Assembly (NCBI RefSeq): GCF_004919095.1
Contig: NZ_STGJ01000021.1
Coordinates: 1 to 56,731 of the forward strand
Reading direction: 5' to 3'
Length of the DNA stretch: 56,731 bases
DNA from: Crenobacter intestini
GTDB lineage: Bacteria > Pseudomonadota > Gammaproteobacteria > Burkholderiales > Chromobacteriaceae
Shown here: in pieces, positions 25,532 to 34,424 of the stretch
Layout of the letters: each line of letters starts with the position of its first letter
Numbering within the stretch: position 1 is the first letter of the stretch
Position numbers and translations under genes: made by a program
Notes under the pieces: generated by a model
The model's input: only the letters and a program-made list of their open reading frames with translations
Told to the model about the DNA's origin: nothing
The model's database searches: none

Positions 25532-26590
25532 TCAGTAGTCGAGCGGCAGGCTGACGCGGCGGCCGTCGCGCGCGGACAGGTACATCGCGATCAGCAGCTC
25601 GAGCGACTTCAGCCCTTCGCGGCCGTCGGTCTCAGGCGTGGCCTCGCCCTGCATCACGCGGATCACGTTGTCGTAATAGAGCGGGTGGCCGAAGCCGTAC
25701 ACGCTGGTCGTCGCATAGCTGGCGTCCTTGATCTCGGCGTCCATCTCGTGCGGCGTCTCGAACTCCCAGTGCTGGATCTCGTTGACGGCGACGCCGCCGA
25801 CGCGCACCGAGCCCTTCTCGCCCAGGATGGTAATCGAGCCTTCCAGGTTCTTCGGGTAGGTCAGCATGGTGACGTTCATGCTGCCCATCGCACCGGAGCG
25901 CCACTTGACGCTGACGGTACCGGTGTCCTCGACCTCGATGTCGCGCGAGAGCGTCGCCATATAGGCCTGCACGCTCTCGACCGGGCCGATCAGCCAGTCG
26001 AGCAGGTCGACGTAGTGGCTGGCCTGGTTCATGAAGGCGCCGCCGTCGAACTCCCAGGTGCCGCGCCAGGCGCCCTGGTCGTAGTAGGACTGCGGCCGCG
26101 TCCAGAACACGTTGACGTTGACCATATGGATGCGGCCGAAGCGCTTGGCCTGCATCGCGCGCTTCAAGAGCTGCAGGGTCGCGTTGCGGCGGTTCTGCTT
26201 GACGACGAACAGGCGGCGGCCGGCCTCGTCGGCCGCGCGCACCATGGCGAGGCCGTCTTCCCAGCGCGTCGCCATCGGCTTTTCGGTCATCACGTGAAAG
26301 CCCGCGCGCGACGCGGCGATGCTCTGCGCCGGGTGCAGGCCGGACGGTGTGGTCAGGATCACGACGTCGGCGTCGCTCGCTTCCAGCAGCGCGTCGATGC
26401 TGGCGTGGCCGCGCGCGCCGGTGCGCGCAACCGCTGCGGCGAGCGCCGCCGGGTCGATGTCGCACACGTCGGTCAGCTCTGCGCGGTCGGCGTGTTTTTC
26501 CAGCGCGTTAAAGTGGTTGGCGGCGATACGGCCGCAGCCAACCAGCGCGAAGCGGACCTTGCGGCCCCGGATGGTTTCGAATGAGTGCAT
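25532..26590 (-). CDS. wbpB: WbpB-like Gfo/Idh/MocA oxidoreductase (UDP-GlcNAcA 3-dehydrogenase)
   Basis: A 352-residue oxidoreductase. The N-terminal NAD-binding motif is [12 protein letters not shown] near residues 16-27, and the family EKP motif occurs as MTEKPMA around residue 100. A C-terminal alpha/beta substrate domain follows. WbpB oxidises carbon 3 of UDP-N-acetylglucosaminuronic acid, in the P. aeruginosa enzyme with 2-oxoglutarate-assisted NAD recycling. It lies 3 bp after wbpA, so they are surely one transcript. The wbpB assignment depends on this context as much as on sequence. Confidence 0.87.
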   Translation of the reverse strand: MHSFETIRGRKVRFALVGCGRIAANHFNALEKHADRAELTDVCDIDPAALAAAVARTGARGHASIDALLEASDADVVILTTPSGLHPAQSIAASRAGFHVMTEKPMATRWEDGLAMVRAADEAGRRLFVVKQNRRNATLQLLKRAMQAKRFGRIHMVNVNVFWTRPQSYYDQGAWRGTWEFDGGAFMNQASHYVDLLDWLIGPVESVQAYMATLSRDIEVEDTGTVSVKWRSGAMGSMNVTMLTYPKNLEGSITILGEKGSVRVGGVAVNEIQHWEFETPHEMDAEIKDASYATTSVYGFGHPLYYDNVIRVMQGEATPETDGREGLKSLELLIAMYLSARDGRRVSLPLDY

Positions 26591-26593
26591 CGC

Positions 26594-27901
26594 TTACGCC
26601 CTCACGATATGGTCGGCCGGCTCGAGGAACTTGCCGCGGGTGTCGACGATCAGCTTCGCGTTCGCCTTGATCAGCGCGTAGTCGAACTTGTCGTGGTCGG
26701 TCGCGAGCAGCACGCAGTCGAACGACGCGAGCGAGGCGGCGGAAAGTTCGGTGCTCGCCAGGTCGAAGTGGTGCTCGCGCATCAGCGGGAACACCGGCAC
26801 GTGCGGGTCGCTATACGCGACTTCGGCACCCAGCGCGCGCAGCTTTTCCATCAGGAACACCGACGGGCTCTCGCGCATGTCGTCGACGTTCTTCTTGTAC
26901 GCGATGCCCAGCACCAGCACGCGGCTGCCGTTGATCGCCTTCTTGCGACCGTTCAAGGCAGACGCCACCTTGGCGACCACCCAGTCGGGCATGCCGGAGT
27001 TCACCTCGCCGGCCAGCTCGATGAAACGGGTGTTCACGCCGTACTCGCGCGCCTTCCAGGTGAGGTAGAACGGGTCGATCGGGATGCAGTGCCCGCCCAG
27101 GCCCGGGCCTGGGTAGTAGGGAACGAAGCCGAATGGCTTGGTCGCCGCGGCGCGAATCACCTCGAAGATGTCGATGCCCATCTTGTCGGCGACGATCTTC
27201 ATCTCGTTGACGAGGCCGATGTTCACCGCGCGGTGGATGTTCTCCAGCAGCTTGGTCATCTCGGCCGCGCGGGTGCTCGACACCGGCACCACCTGGTCGA
27301 TCACCGCGCCATACAGCGCGACGCCGACTTCCTGGCAGGCGGGGGTGACGCCGCCGCACACCTTGGGGATGGTGCGGGTGGTGAAGTTCGGGTTGCCCGG
27401 GTCTTCGCGCTCGGGCGAGAACACCAGGAAGGCGTCCTGGCCGACCTTGAGCCCGCGCGACTCGATGCGCGGCAGCAGCTCCTCGTCGGTGGTGCCCGGG
27501 TAGGTGGTCGACTCGAGCGACACCAGCTGCCCCTTGCGCAGGTAAGGCACCAGGGAATCGATGGTGTTCAGTACGAAGGAGAGGTCCGGCTCGCGGTACT
27601 TGTTGAGCGGCGTCGGCACGCACAGGATCAGCGCGTCGGCCTCGCCCGCGCGCGCGAAGTCGCAGGTCGCCTCGAAGCCGTCCATCAGCGCGCGCTGGAT
27701 GCTGTCGGCGCTGATGTGCTCGATGTAGCTGCTGCCGTTCATCAGCGCGTCGACCTTGCGCTGGTCGATGTCGTAGCCGATGACCTTGTAGCCGACTTCG
27801 GCGAAGCGCAGCATCAGCGGCAGGCCGACGTAGCCCAGGCCGACGATGCCGATGACCGCCGACTTGTCGGCAATGCGGGAGAGAAGTTGCTGTCTGATCA
27901 C
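26594..27901 (-). CDS. wbpA: WbpA-like UDP-N-acetyl-D-glucosamine 6-dehydrogenase
   Basis: About 435 residues. The NAD-binding motif is [11 protein letters not shown] near the N-terminus and the catalytic cysteine is about C272 in [13 protein letters not shown]-terminal UDP-binding domain has [15 protein letters not shown]. It oxidises UDP-GlcNAc to UDP-GlcNAcA, the first step toward the 2,3-diacetamido-uronic acid. The start is uncertain: GTG at 27901 is preferred (GGAA 8 bp upstream), GTG at 27913 is possible, and no ATG fits. A perfect TATAAT lies about 100 bp upstream. It is the first gene of the glycan locus. Confidence 0.88.
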   Translation of the reverse strand: MIRQQLLSRIADKSAVIGIVGLGYVGLPLMLRFAEVGYKVIGYDIDQRKVDALMNGSSYIEHISADSIQRALMDGFEATCDFARAGEADALILCVPTPLNKYREPDLSFVLNTIDSLVPYLRKGQLVSLESTTYPGTTDEELLPRIESRGLKVGQDAFLVFSPEREDPGNPNFTTRTIPKVCGGVTPACQEVGVALYGAVIDQVVPVSSTRAAEMTKLLENIHRAVNIGLVNEMKIVADKMGIDIFEVIRAAATKPFGFVPYYPGPGLGGHCIPIDPFYLTWKAREYGVNTRFIELAGEVNSGMPDWVVAKVASALNGRKKAINGSRVLVLGIAYKKNVDDMRESPSVFLMEKLRALGAEVAYSDPHVPVFPLMREHHFDLASTELSAASLASFDCVLLATDHDKFDYALIKANAKLIVDTRGKFLEPADHIVRA

Positions 27902-28001
27902 GATGGATTCCACGGAAGTGATTACCCGGGCGCGTCCGCAAGCAGGACGCGGCCGCCGGCGACGCAGGTGGCCGGCACGGCGCGAAGCCGCAAAAGTCGC
28001 G

Positions 28002-28030
28002 ATTATACGCCTTATTCCTCCATGCAATAG
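28002..28030 (-). promoter_or_regulatory. Candidate promoter of the glycan locus
   Basis: A perfect minus-strand -10 TATAAT (28002-28007) lies about 100 bp before the wbpA start. The -35 at 17-bp spacing is poor (CTATTG, 28025-28030), which suggests an activator or a weak promoter. The predicted leader includes a GCGTCC/GGACGC hairpin (27932-27950). Confidence 0.45.
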
Positions 28031-28056
28031 GGCTCGACAGCCCGCTGTCGCGCACA

Positions 28057-28080
28057 AGAAAAAACCCGCCGGAAGGCGGG
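28057..28080 (-). terminator. Rho-independent terminator after the spermidine-synthase-like gene
   Basis: Minus-strand stem CCCGCC (loop TTCC) GGCGGG followed by TTTTTTCTT, 21 bp after the stop codon. It separates this unit from the glycan locus downstream. Confidence 0.85.
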
Positions 28081-28101
28081 CTGGACAGGCGGATCGCAGG
28101 G

Positions 28102-28902
28102 TCAGACCAGCAATCGTCCGGCGCTGTGCAGGTTGCTCTCGCGCAGGCGGCGCACGAAGTCGGAAAACTCGACGCCGTAGCGGCATTCCAGGCGGGCGGC
28201 GCGTTCTTCCAGCGCGTCCCACGCGGTCGGCACCGGGCTCTGCCTGAACGCCAGCACCGCGACGTTGCCGTGGCCGGCCGACGGCAGCTCGAGCACGCGC
28301 CCGTCGAACACCGCGAGCAGCCGCTCGAGGAAGCCCTGATAGCGCTTGTCGCCGCTCCACCAGTTGGCGACGAACACGCCGCGCGGGCTGAGCGCCCGCT
28401 TGCAGTCCTCGAAGAAGTCGTCGCTGACCAGCGCGTCGACGATCTGCAGGCCGTCGTAGCCGTCGACCAGGATGGCGTCGGCCGAATCGCGCGGAATCTT
28501 CACGTAGTCGGCGCCGTCGGCCTCGACGATCTCGAAGTACTCGCCCTCCGGCGGCAGCTGGAAGAACGAGCGCGCGACCGCGACCACCTGCGGATTGATC
28601 TCGACCGCGACCTGGCGCGCGTCGGGCAGGTACTCGTCGATGAAGCGCACCAGCGAGCCGCCGCCCAGGCCGATATGCAGGATGTGCTCCGGCGCCTCGC
28701 TGAACAGCAGGAAGCCCGCCATCGCCCGCGTGTAGCTGAGCACCAGCTCGGACGGCTCGTCGAGGTTCATCGAGCTTTGCACGGTCTCCGAACCGAGGTG
28801 CAGCGAGCGGATGTTGCCAGTCTCCGAGATCTCGACTTCGGGCATCGCGTCGACGCCGCCGCGCACGCGGCGGCGGAACGGGTGGCGCGCCTTACCCGCC
28901 AC
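28102..28902 (-). CDS. Spermidine synthase-like protein (polyamine aminopropyltransferase family)
   Basis: A 266-residue Rossmann-fold protein. The SAM-type nucleotide loop is [12 protein letters not shown] and the following acidic strand is VAVEINP, as in spermidine synthases. Residues DGADYV and ILVDGYDG match the later family motifs. It lacks the long N-terminal beta-strand domain of true aminopropyltransferases, so substrate and even chemistry are uncertain. The start is a GTG preceded by AAGGAG, overlapping the ttcA stop by 11 bp; the ATG at 28845 is less likely. Coupling to ttcA suggests a shared transcript and possibly related regulation. Confidence 0.75.
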   Translation of the reverse strand: MAGKARHPFRRRVRGGVDAMPEVEISETGNIRSLHLGSETVQSSMNLDEPSELVLSYTRAMAGFLLFSEAPEHILHIGLGGGSLVRFIDEYLPDARQVAVEINPQVVAVARSFFQLPPEGEYFEIVEADGADYVKIPRDSADAILVDGYDGLQIVDALVSDDFFEDCKRALSPRGVFVANWWSGDKRYQGFLERLLAVFDGRVLELPSAGHGNVAVLAFRQSPVPTAWDALEERAARLECRYGVEFSDFVRRLRESNLHSAGRLLV

Positions 28903-29845
28903 AGGCGCTCTCCTTCGGACGCGAGTCAAGGATGCTGATCCGCTTCCTCGCCTGCCCGTCCTCGTCCACCGGCTGCGGGTCGTGGAACTCTTCCTTGTCG
29001 AAGGCCGTGTCGCCGCCGGCCGCCGGCACTTCGCCCGCGACCAGGTCCACGAAGCCGAACAGCTGGGTGTCGGCCAGGTGCGACGGCACCACGTTCTGCA
29101 GGGCGCGGAACATGGTCTCGATGCGGCCGGGGAAGCGGCGGTCCCAGTCGTTGAGCATTTCCTTCACCACCTGGCGCTGCAGGTTGGGCTGCGAGCCGCA
29201 CAGGTTGCACGGGATGATCGGGAATTGGCGCAGCTCGGCGTAACGCTCGAGGTCCTTCTCGCGGCAGTAGGCGAGCGGGCGGATCACCACATGCTTGCCG
29301 TTGTCCGACACCAGCTTGGGCGGCATCGCCTTGAGCTTGCCGCCGTAGAACATGTTGAGGAACAGCGTCTGCAGGATGTCGTCGCGGTGGTGGCCCAACG
29401 CGATCTTGGTCGCGCCCAGCTCTTCGGCGACGCGGTAGAGCACGCCGCGGCGCAGGCGCGAGCACAGGCTGCAGGTGGTCTTGCCCTCGGGGATCACCCG
29501 CTTGACGATCGAGTAGGTGTCTTCCTCGACGACGCGGTACTCGACGCCGATCGACTCGAGGTAGGCCGGCAGCACGTCGGCCGGAAAGCCCGGCTGCTTC
29601 TGGTCGAGGTTGACGGCGACGATGGAGAAACTGATCGGCGCCGACTTTTGCAGGCCGAGCAGGATGTCGAGCAGCGCGTAGCTGTCCTTGCCGCCGGACA
29701 GGCAGACCATCACGCGGTCGCCGTCCTCGATCATGTTGAAATCGTTGATCGCGTCGCCGACATGGTGACGCAGACGTTTGGTGAGCTTGTTGCCCTCGTA
29801 GGCGGCCTTGTCCGCCTTGAGGGCGGCGTCGTTCGAATCAGTCAT
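28892..29845 (-). CDS. ttcA: tRNA 2-thiocytidine(32) synthetase TtcA
   Basis: A 317-residue tRNA-modifying enzyme that thiolates cytidine 32, using ATP and an iron-sulfur cluster. The PP-loop is [10 protein letters not shown] near residues 50-59. The two CxxC motifs that hold the cluster are CSLC and CNLC, at about residues 125-128 and 213-216. Length and motif order fit TtcA, not the related TilS or NcsA groups. It is upstream of, and overlaps, the spermidine-synthase-like gene. The start has the expected acidic N-terminal tail before the PP-loop domain. Confidence 0.93.
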   Translation of the reverse strand: MTDSNDAALKADKAAYEGNKLTKRLRHHVGDAINDFNMIEDGDRVMVCLSGGKDSYALLDILLGLQKSAPISFSIVAVNLDQKQPGFPADVLPAYLESIGVEYRVVEEDTYSIVKRVIPEGKTTCSLCSRLRRGVLYRVAEELGATKIALGHHRDDILQTLFLNMFYGGKLKAMPPKLVSDNGKHVVIRPLAYCREKDLERYAELRQFPIIPCNLCGSQPNLQRQVVKEMLNDWDRRFPGRIETMFRALQNVVPSHLADTQLFGFVDLVAGEVPAAGGDTAFDKEEFHDPQPVDEDGQARKRISILDSRPKESACGG

Positions 29846-29911
29846 GGCAGGCTGTAAGGGGCTGAAAAGCCGGCGATTTTAGCGCCAAACCGCCCGCTTT
29901 CGCCAGCGCCG

Positions 29912-30652
29912 CTACAGCACCACGCTGCGCCCGCCGTCGACCGCCAGGATCTGCCCGGTCACGTAGCCGGTATCCAGCAGCAAGAAGGCGACCGCCCGCG
30001 CGATGTCGTCCGGCCCGCCGGTGCGCGCCAGCGGGATGCTCGCCTCGATGCGCGCGCGCTCGGCCGCGTCGAACGACACCTCGTCCTCCGGCCACAGGTT
30101 GACCCCGGGCGAGACGCCGTTGACGCGCACCCGCGGCGCAAGCTCCAGCGCCAGCGCACGGATCAGCTGCGCGTGGCCGGCCTTGGCGACGCTGTACACC
30201 AGATGCTTCGCCATCGGCCGCTCGGCGTGGATGTCGACGATGCCGACAATCGCGCCGCGGCTCGCCGCGAGGTGCGGCGCCGCTGCCTGCGCCAGAAACA
30301 GCGGCGCCTTCAGGTTGGAGCCGATCAGGTCGTCCCAGTCGGCCTCGCCGATTGCCCCGACCTCGGTCGGGTAGAAGCTCGACGCGTTGTTGACCAGCGC
30401 GTCGAGCCGGCCGAAGGCAGCCACGGCCTCGGCGATCAGCCGCTCGGGCGCGCCCGCCGCGGTCAGGTCGGCCTGCGCGAGGCAGACCGAACCCGCGCGC
30501 ACGCGCTCAAGCTCATCGGCCAGCGCCTCGGCTTCAAGACGCGAGCCGCGGTAGTGCAACACCAGCTTGCAGCCCCGAGCGTGCAAGTACCGCGCGATCC
30601 CCGCGCCGACCCGCCGGGCGGCCCCCGTTACCAGCACCACCTTGTCGTCCAT
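29912..30652 (-). CDS. SDR family oxidoreductase, pteridine reductase-like (FolM/PTR1)
   Basis: A 246-residue short-chain dehydrogenase. The cofactor loop is TGAARRVG (residues 8-15), where the arginines are characteristic of NADPH-using pteridine reductases. The catalytic YxxxK is YSVAK near residue 155. NNAS and NGVSPG are also present, and GQILAVDGGRSV is the usual C-terminus. It may reduce dihydromonapterin or dihydrofolate. The start is the ATG with AGGAGG 5 bp upstream; a much longer upstream frame is rejected as antisense to the divergent methyltransferase. Substrate is inferred from the TGAARR motif only. Confidence 0.82.
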   Translation of the reverse strand: MDDKVVLVTGAARRVGAGIARYLHARGCKLVLHYRGSRLEAEALADELERVRAGSVCLAQADLTAAGAPERLIAEAVAAFGRLDALVNNASSFYPTEVGAIGEADWDDLIGSNLKAPLFLAQAAAPHLAASRGAIVGIVDIHAERPMAKHLVYSVAKAGHAQLIRALALELAPRVRVNGVSPGVNLWPEDEVSFDAAERARIEASIPLARTGGPDDIARAVAFLLLDTGYVTGQILAVDGGRSVVL

Positions 30653-30742
30653 CTCGCCTCCTGCGGTCCGTTCCCCTGCCATGCCCTTCTCATGGCCGGG
30701 GCTTTGGCAGACAATCTCGTCATATTGTACCGGAATCCCGTG

Positions 30743-31897
30743 ATGACCCAGCTTCCCGCTCCCGACGCGGCCGCCCAGGCCGCAAGCGAACAACTGTGCG
30801 CGCTGATCGGCGCCGAAATCGACGCCGCCGGCGGCTGGCTGCCGTTCTCCGTTTACATGGAGCGCGCGCTGTACGCGCCTGGCCTCGGCTACTACGCGGC
30901 GGGCAGCGCCAAGCTCGGCGCCGGCGGCGACTTCACCACCGCGCCTGAGCTGACCCCGCTGTTCGGTGCCACCCTCGCCCGCCAGATTGCCGAACTGCTG
31001 CCGCAAACCGGCGGCACCGTCTACGAGTTCGGCGCCGGCAGCGGCCGCCTCGCCGCCGACCTGCTCGCGCGGCTCGCCGAACTGGGCTGCCTGCCCGAGC
31101 GCTACGTGATTATCGATTTGTCGCCCGACCTGATCGATCGCCAGCAGGCGTTGCTGGCGGCCAAGGCGCCGACGTGGCTGGACCGCGTCAGCTGGGCGGG
31201 CGAGCTGCCTGAACGGCTTGACGGCGTGGTGATCGGCAACGAGGTGCTCGACGCGATGCCGTGCGAGCTGGTGGTACGCGGAGAGAATGGCGCCGTGCTG
31301 CGCCGTGGCGTGGTACGCGAGGGCGCCGCCTTCGCCTTCGCCGACCGCCCCGCCGACGCGGCACTCGCTGAACGTGCCGACGCCTGCCTGCCGGCCCTCC
31401 CCGGCTACGTCAGCGAGGTGAGCCCGGCCAACGCGGCCTTCGTGTCCACGCTGGGTGCGCGCCTCGTTCGCGGCGCGGTCATCCTGATCGACTACGGCTT
31501 CCCGCGCGCCGAGTACTACCACCCGCAACGCAGCCGCGGCACGCTGATCGGCCACTACCGCCACCACACGGTCGACGACCCGTTATTCCTGCCCGGCCTG
31601 ATGGACCTCACCTGCCACGTCGACTTCACCGCTGTCGCCGAGGCGGGACTCTCAGCCGGGCTCGACCTGATCGGCTACCTGTCGCAGGCGCAGTTCCTCG
31701 TCAACGCGGGGCTCGCCGACGAGCTGTCGCGTCTGGACAGTAGCGACGCCGCGCGCTACGCGCCGCAGGCGGCCGCCGCGCAGAAACTGGTGTCACCGGC
31801 CGAGATGGGCGAACTCTTCAAGGTGGTCGCGTTCGGCCGCGGTGTCGGCATTGACTGGACGGGCTTCACTCAGGGCGACCGCTGCCACACGCTATAA
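30743..31897 (+). CDS. Class I SAM-dependent methyltransferase, MidA/NDUFAF7 family
   Basis: A 384-residue methyltransferase of the MidA (DUF185) family, whose mitochondrial member methylates an arginine of a respiratory complex I subunit. Visible motifs are FSVYMERALYAPGLGYY near residues 30-46, the phosphate site GDFTTAPELTPLFG, the SAM loop EFGAGSGRLA, and GNEVLDAMP. It is divergent from the pteridine-reductase-like gene with 90 bp between starts. The ATG at 30743 fits family N-termini; the longer frame beginning at 30173 is antisense to the SDR. The bacterial target is unknown. Confidence 0.88.
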   Translation: MTQLPAPDAAAQAASEQLCALIGAEIDAAGGWLPFSVYMERALYAPGLGYYAAGSAKLGAGGDFTTAPELTPLFGATLARQIAELLPQTGGTVYEFGAGSGRLAADLLARLAELGCLPERYVIIDLSPDLIDRQQALLAAKAPTWLDRVSWAGELPERLDGVVIGNEVLDAMPCELVVRGENGAVLRRGVVREGAAFAFADRPADAALAERADACLPALPGYVSEVSPANAAFVSTLGARLVRGAVILIDYGFPRAEYYHPQRSRGTLIGHYRHHTVDDPLFLPGLMDLTCHVDFTAVAEAGLSAGLDLIGYLSQAQFLVNAGLADELSRLDSSDAARYAPQAAAAQKLVSPAEMGELFKVVAFGRGVGIDWTGFTQGDRCHTL

Positions 31898-31984
31898 AAA
31901 ACCCAAGCCATTGATCCTTAGGCACAATCCGGCCAAAAAACCGGCGGACACTACGGAAAATGGCGGATTTTGTCATGGCCAGGG

Positions 31985-32013
31985 TTGACAGCCCATCGGG
32001 CTGCCCTTATAGT
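31985..32013 (+). promoter_or_regulatory. Strong sigma-70 promoter of the tRNA pair
   Basis: Perfect -35 TTGACA (31985-31990), a 17-bp spacer and -10 TATAGT (32008-32013), with the first tRNA starting 33 bp after the -10. The GC-rich stretch after the -10 is typical of stringently controlled stable-RNA promoters; that control is inference. Confidence 0.85.
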
Positions 32014-32045
32014 TCGCAGCCTCGATGCCAAGGCATCGAAAGCGT

Positions 32046-32122
<77 letters not shown>

Positions 32123-32157
32123 CCCGTTTTACCGGGATCTGACTTGTCAGGTCTCAC

Positions 32158-32234
<77 letters not shown>

Positions 32235-32242
32235 ATAAAAAA

Positions 32243-32267
32243 GCCAGCGCACTGCGCTGGCTTTTTT
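32243..32267 (+). terminator. Rho-independent terminator of the tRNA operon
   Basis: Stem GCCAGCGC (loop ACT) GCGCTGGC followed by TTTTTT. Confidence 0.9.
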
Positions 32268-32365
32268 GCATTCAGCCCCGCCTTGACGTATTCATGCTGC
32301 ATCGCGACAATCCACTGTAGATTGTATAAAAACATACGGCGCGACCCGAGCGCGCCTGCCCAACC

Positions 32366-32896
32366 ATGCCAAGCCAGAACCTTGCCTCCCGCCCGCAGGC
32401 GGAGGTCACGCTGCGCGCGATGCGCGCGGCCGATATCGACGCCGTGCTCGCCGTGCAGTCGCAATGCTACCGCGCCGAGCTGATCGAAAGCCGCGACGCG
32501 CTGGCCTCCCGCCAGCGCCTGTCGCCCGACACCTGCTTTGTCGCCGAAGAGGACGGCCGCGTGCGCGGCTACCTGTTCGCCCACCCCTGGCAAGGCGAGA
32601 CGCCGCCGGCGCTGGACACCCCCTTACCGGCACTGCCCGAGCACTGCGACACGCTATTCCTGCACGACATGGCGATCAGCGAACGGCTGCGCGGGCGCGG
32701 CGTCGCGCCACGCCTGATGGAAAAGGCGCTACGCTCGGCACGGGCCCGTGGCTACCGCTACGCGCGGCTGGTCGCCGTACAGGGCGCCGCCAGCTACTGG
32801 CGAAAGCTGGGTTTCAAGCCCTACCCGCTTGGCCGCGGCAAGCTCGCGTGCTACGGCGACGGCGCCGAAGGCATGCTCGCGCCGCTGATGCACTGA
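32366..32896 (+). CDS. GNAT family N-acetyltransferase
   Basis: A 176-residue acetyltransferase of the GNAT fold. The acetyl-CoA pyrophosphate loop is the RGRGVA segment near residues 110-115, following the beta-4 strand LFLHDMAISE. The C-terminal YWRKLGFKPY is the usual alpha-4/beta-6 region. The substrate (small molecule, or protein N-terminus as in RimI) cannot be assigned. The gene is preceded by a tRNA terminator, so it has its own promoter. About 135 bp separates it from miaB, on the same strand. Confidence 0.83.
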   Translation: MPSQNLASRPQAEVTLRAMRAADIDAVLAVQSQCYRAELIESRDALASRQRLSPDTCFVAEEDGRVRGYLFAHPWQGETPPALDTPLPALPEHCDTLFLHDMAISERLRGRGVAPRLMEKALRSARARGYRYARLVAVQGAASYWRKLGFKPYPLGRGKLACYGDGAEGMLAPLMH

Positions 32897-33031
32897 GGCG
32901 GCCCCGACCGTTTTGCCGCGCCTGTGGTACACTCGCGCGCAAGCCATTCATTTGCCAGCAAAAAACCGCACCCGGCGACGGGAATCAGGCGGGACATTGC
33001 TGGCATTTATCATTTCCCGAGCGCAAGACAG

Positions 33032-34366
33032 ATGAAAAAGGTTTACATCAAGACCTTCGGCTGCCAGATGAACGAATACGACTCCGACAAGATGGTCGAC
33101 GTACTCGGTCTCGCCGAAGGCGCCGTCAAGACCGACCGTCCCGAGGACGCCGACGTCATCCTGTTCAACACCTGCAGCGTGCGCGAGAAGGCGCAGGAAA
33201 AGGTGTTCTCCGACCTGGGCCGCATCCGCGAGCTGAAGGACAAGAACCCGGCGCTGGTGATCGGCGTCGGCGGCTGTGTCGCGAGCCAGGAGGGCGAGGC
33301 GATCGTCAAGCGCGCGCCCTACGTCGACGTGGTGTTCGGCCCGCAGACGCTGCACCGCCTGCCCGAGCTGATCCGCGCACGCCGCGCCGAGGGCCGCTCG
33401 CAGGTCGACATTTCCTTCCCCGAGATCGAGAAGTTCGACCACATCCCGCCGGCCAAGGTCGACGGCGGCGCCGCCTTCGTGTCGATCATGGAAGGCTGCT
33501 CGAAGTACTGCTCGTTCTGCGTGGTGCCGTACACCCGCGGCGAGGAAGTGTCGCGTCCGTTCGACGACGTGCTGACCGAGATCGCCGGCCTCGCCGCGCA
33601 GGGCGTCAAGGAAGTGACGCTGCTGGGCCAGAACGTCAACGCCTACCGCGGCCTGATGGCCGACGGCGAGATCGCCGACTTCGCGCTCCTGCTCGACTAC
33701 GTGCACGAGGTGCCCGGCATCGAGCGCATCCGCTTCACCACCAGCCACCCGCGCGAATTCACCGACCGCATCATCGACTGCTTCGCGCGGCTGCCCAAGC
33801 TGGTCTCGCACCTGCACCTGCCGGTGCAAAGCGGCGCCGACCGCATCCTGATGGCGATGAAGCGCGGCTACACCGCGCTCGAGTACAAGTCCATCATCCG
33901 CAAGCTGCGTGCGGTGCGCCCCGACATCTGCCTGAGCTCGGACTTCATCGTCGGCTTCCCCGGCGAGACCGAGGCCGACTTCAACGCGACGCTCAAGCTG
34001 GTGCAGGACCTCGCGTTCGACTTCAGCTTCGTGTTCATCTACAGCCCGCGCCCGGGCACGCCGGCGTCCAACCTGCCGGACGACACGCCGCACGCCGAGA
34101 AGGTGCGCCGCCTGGAAGCGCTGAACGAGGTGATCGAGGCGAACGGCTACGCGATCAACCGCGCGATGGTCGGCACCACCCAGCGCGTGCTGGTCGAGTC
34201 GGTGTCGAAGCGCGACGCCAGCATGCTCGCCGCGCGCACCGCCAACAACCGCGTGGTCAACTTCGTCGGCCAGCCGCGCCTCTTGGGCCGGATGATAGAC
34301 GTGCGCATCACCGAGGCGTACCCGCACTCGCTGGGCGGCGAGGTAGTCACGACCGAGTCGGTGTAA
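33032..34366 (+). CDS. miaB: tRNA-2-methylthio-N6-dimethylallyladenosine synthase MiaB
   Basis: A 444-residue radical-SAM methylthiotransferase that adds a methylthio group to i6A37 in tRNAs reading UNN codons. The N-terminal domain holds three cluster cysteines, about C11, C48 and C82. The radical-SAM CxxxCxxC is C156-C160-C163 in [10 protein letters not shown]-terminal TRAM domain ends the protein. Start [18 protein letters not shown] is the standard MiaB N-terminus; the 36-codon extension upstream is rejected. It heads the conserved miaB-phoH-ybeY-corC-lnt operon. Confidence 0.95.
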   Translation: MKKVYIKTFGCQMNEYDSDKMVDVLGLAEGAVKTDRPEDADVILFNTCSVREKAQEKVFSDLGRIRELKDKNPALVIGVGGCVASQEGEAIVKRAPYVDVVFGPQTLHRLPELIRARRAEGRSQVDISFPEIEKFDHIPPAKVDGGAAFVSIMEGCSKYCSFCVVPYTRGEEVSRPFDDVLTEIAGLAAQGVKEVTLLGQNVNAYRGLMADGEIADFALLLDYVHEVPGIERIRFTTSHPREFTDRIIDCFARLPKLVSHLHLPVQSGADRILMAMKRGYTALEYKSIIRKLRAVRPDICLSSDFIVGFPGETEADFNATLKLVQDLAFDFSFVFIYSPRPGTPASNLPDDTPHAEKVRRLEALNEVIEANGYAINRAMVGTTQRVLVESVSKRDASMLAARTANNRVVNFVGQPRLLGRMIDVRITEAYPHSLGGEVVTTESV

Positions 34367-34424
34367 TACCATCAGGGCATGACGACCCCGGGGCCGCCTG
34401 CCGGCGGCCCCTCACACGGATACC

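Noticed and set aside
14591-28000. Possible foreign origin of the glycan locus by base composition
   Set aside because: By eye its GC content and codon use match the flanking housekeeping genes, and no integrase, transposase or attachment repeat was seen. The repeat at 18326-18450 alone is not evidence of transfer.
27902-28360. An N-terminal extension of wbpA running through the terminator and into the spermidine-synthase-like gene
   Set aside because: It crosses a clear terminator and promoter and shows no homology-like pattern. The Rossmann fold starts near the GTG at 27901.
30653-31567. A 300-codon N-terminal extension of the pteridine-reductase-like gene
   Set aside because: It is antisense to the MidA-family gene. 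The SDR fold begins at the ATG with AGGAGG, and the extension is low-complexity.
32948-34372. A 474-codon open frame antisense to miaB
   Set aside because: It mirrors miaB in codon structure, is Val/His/Asp-rich with no family resemblance, and miaB is unmistakable.
34390-34411. GC-rich hairpin between miaB and the PhoH-like gene as a terminator
   Set aside because: The stem is perfect but no T tract follows on the coding strand, and the operon order is conserved. It is more likely an RNA structure without termination.
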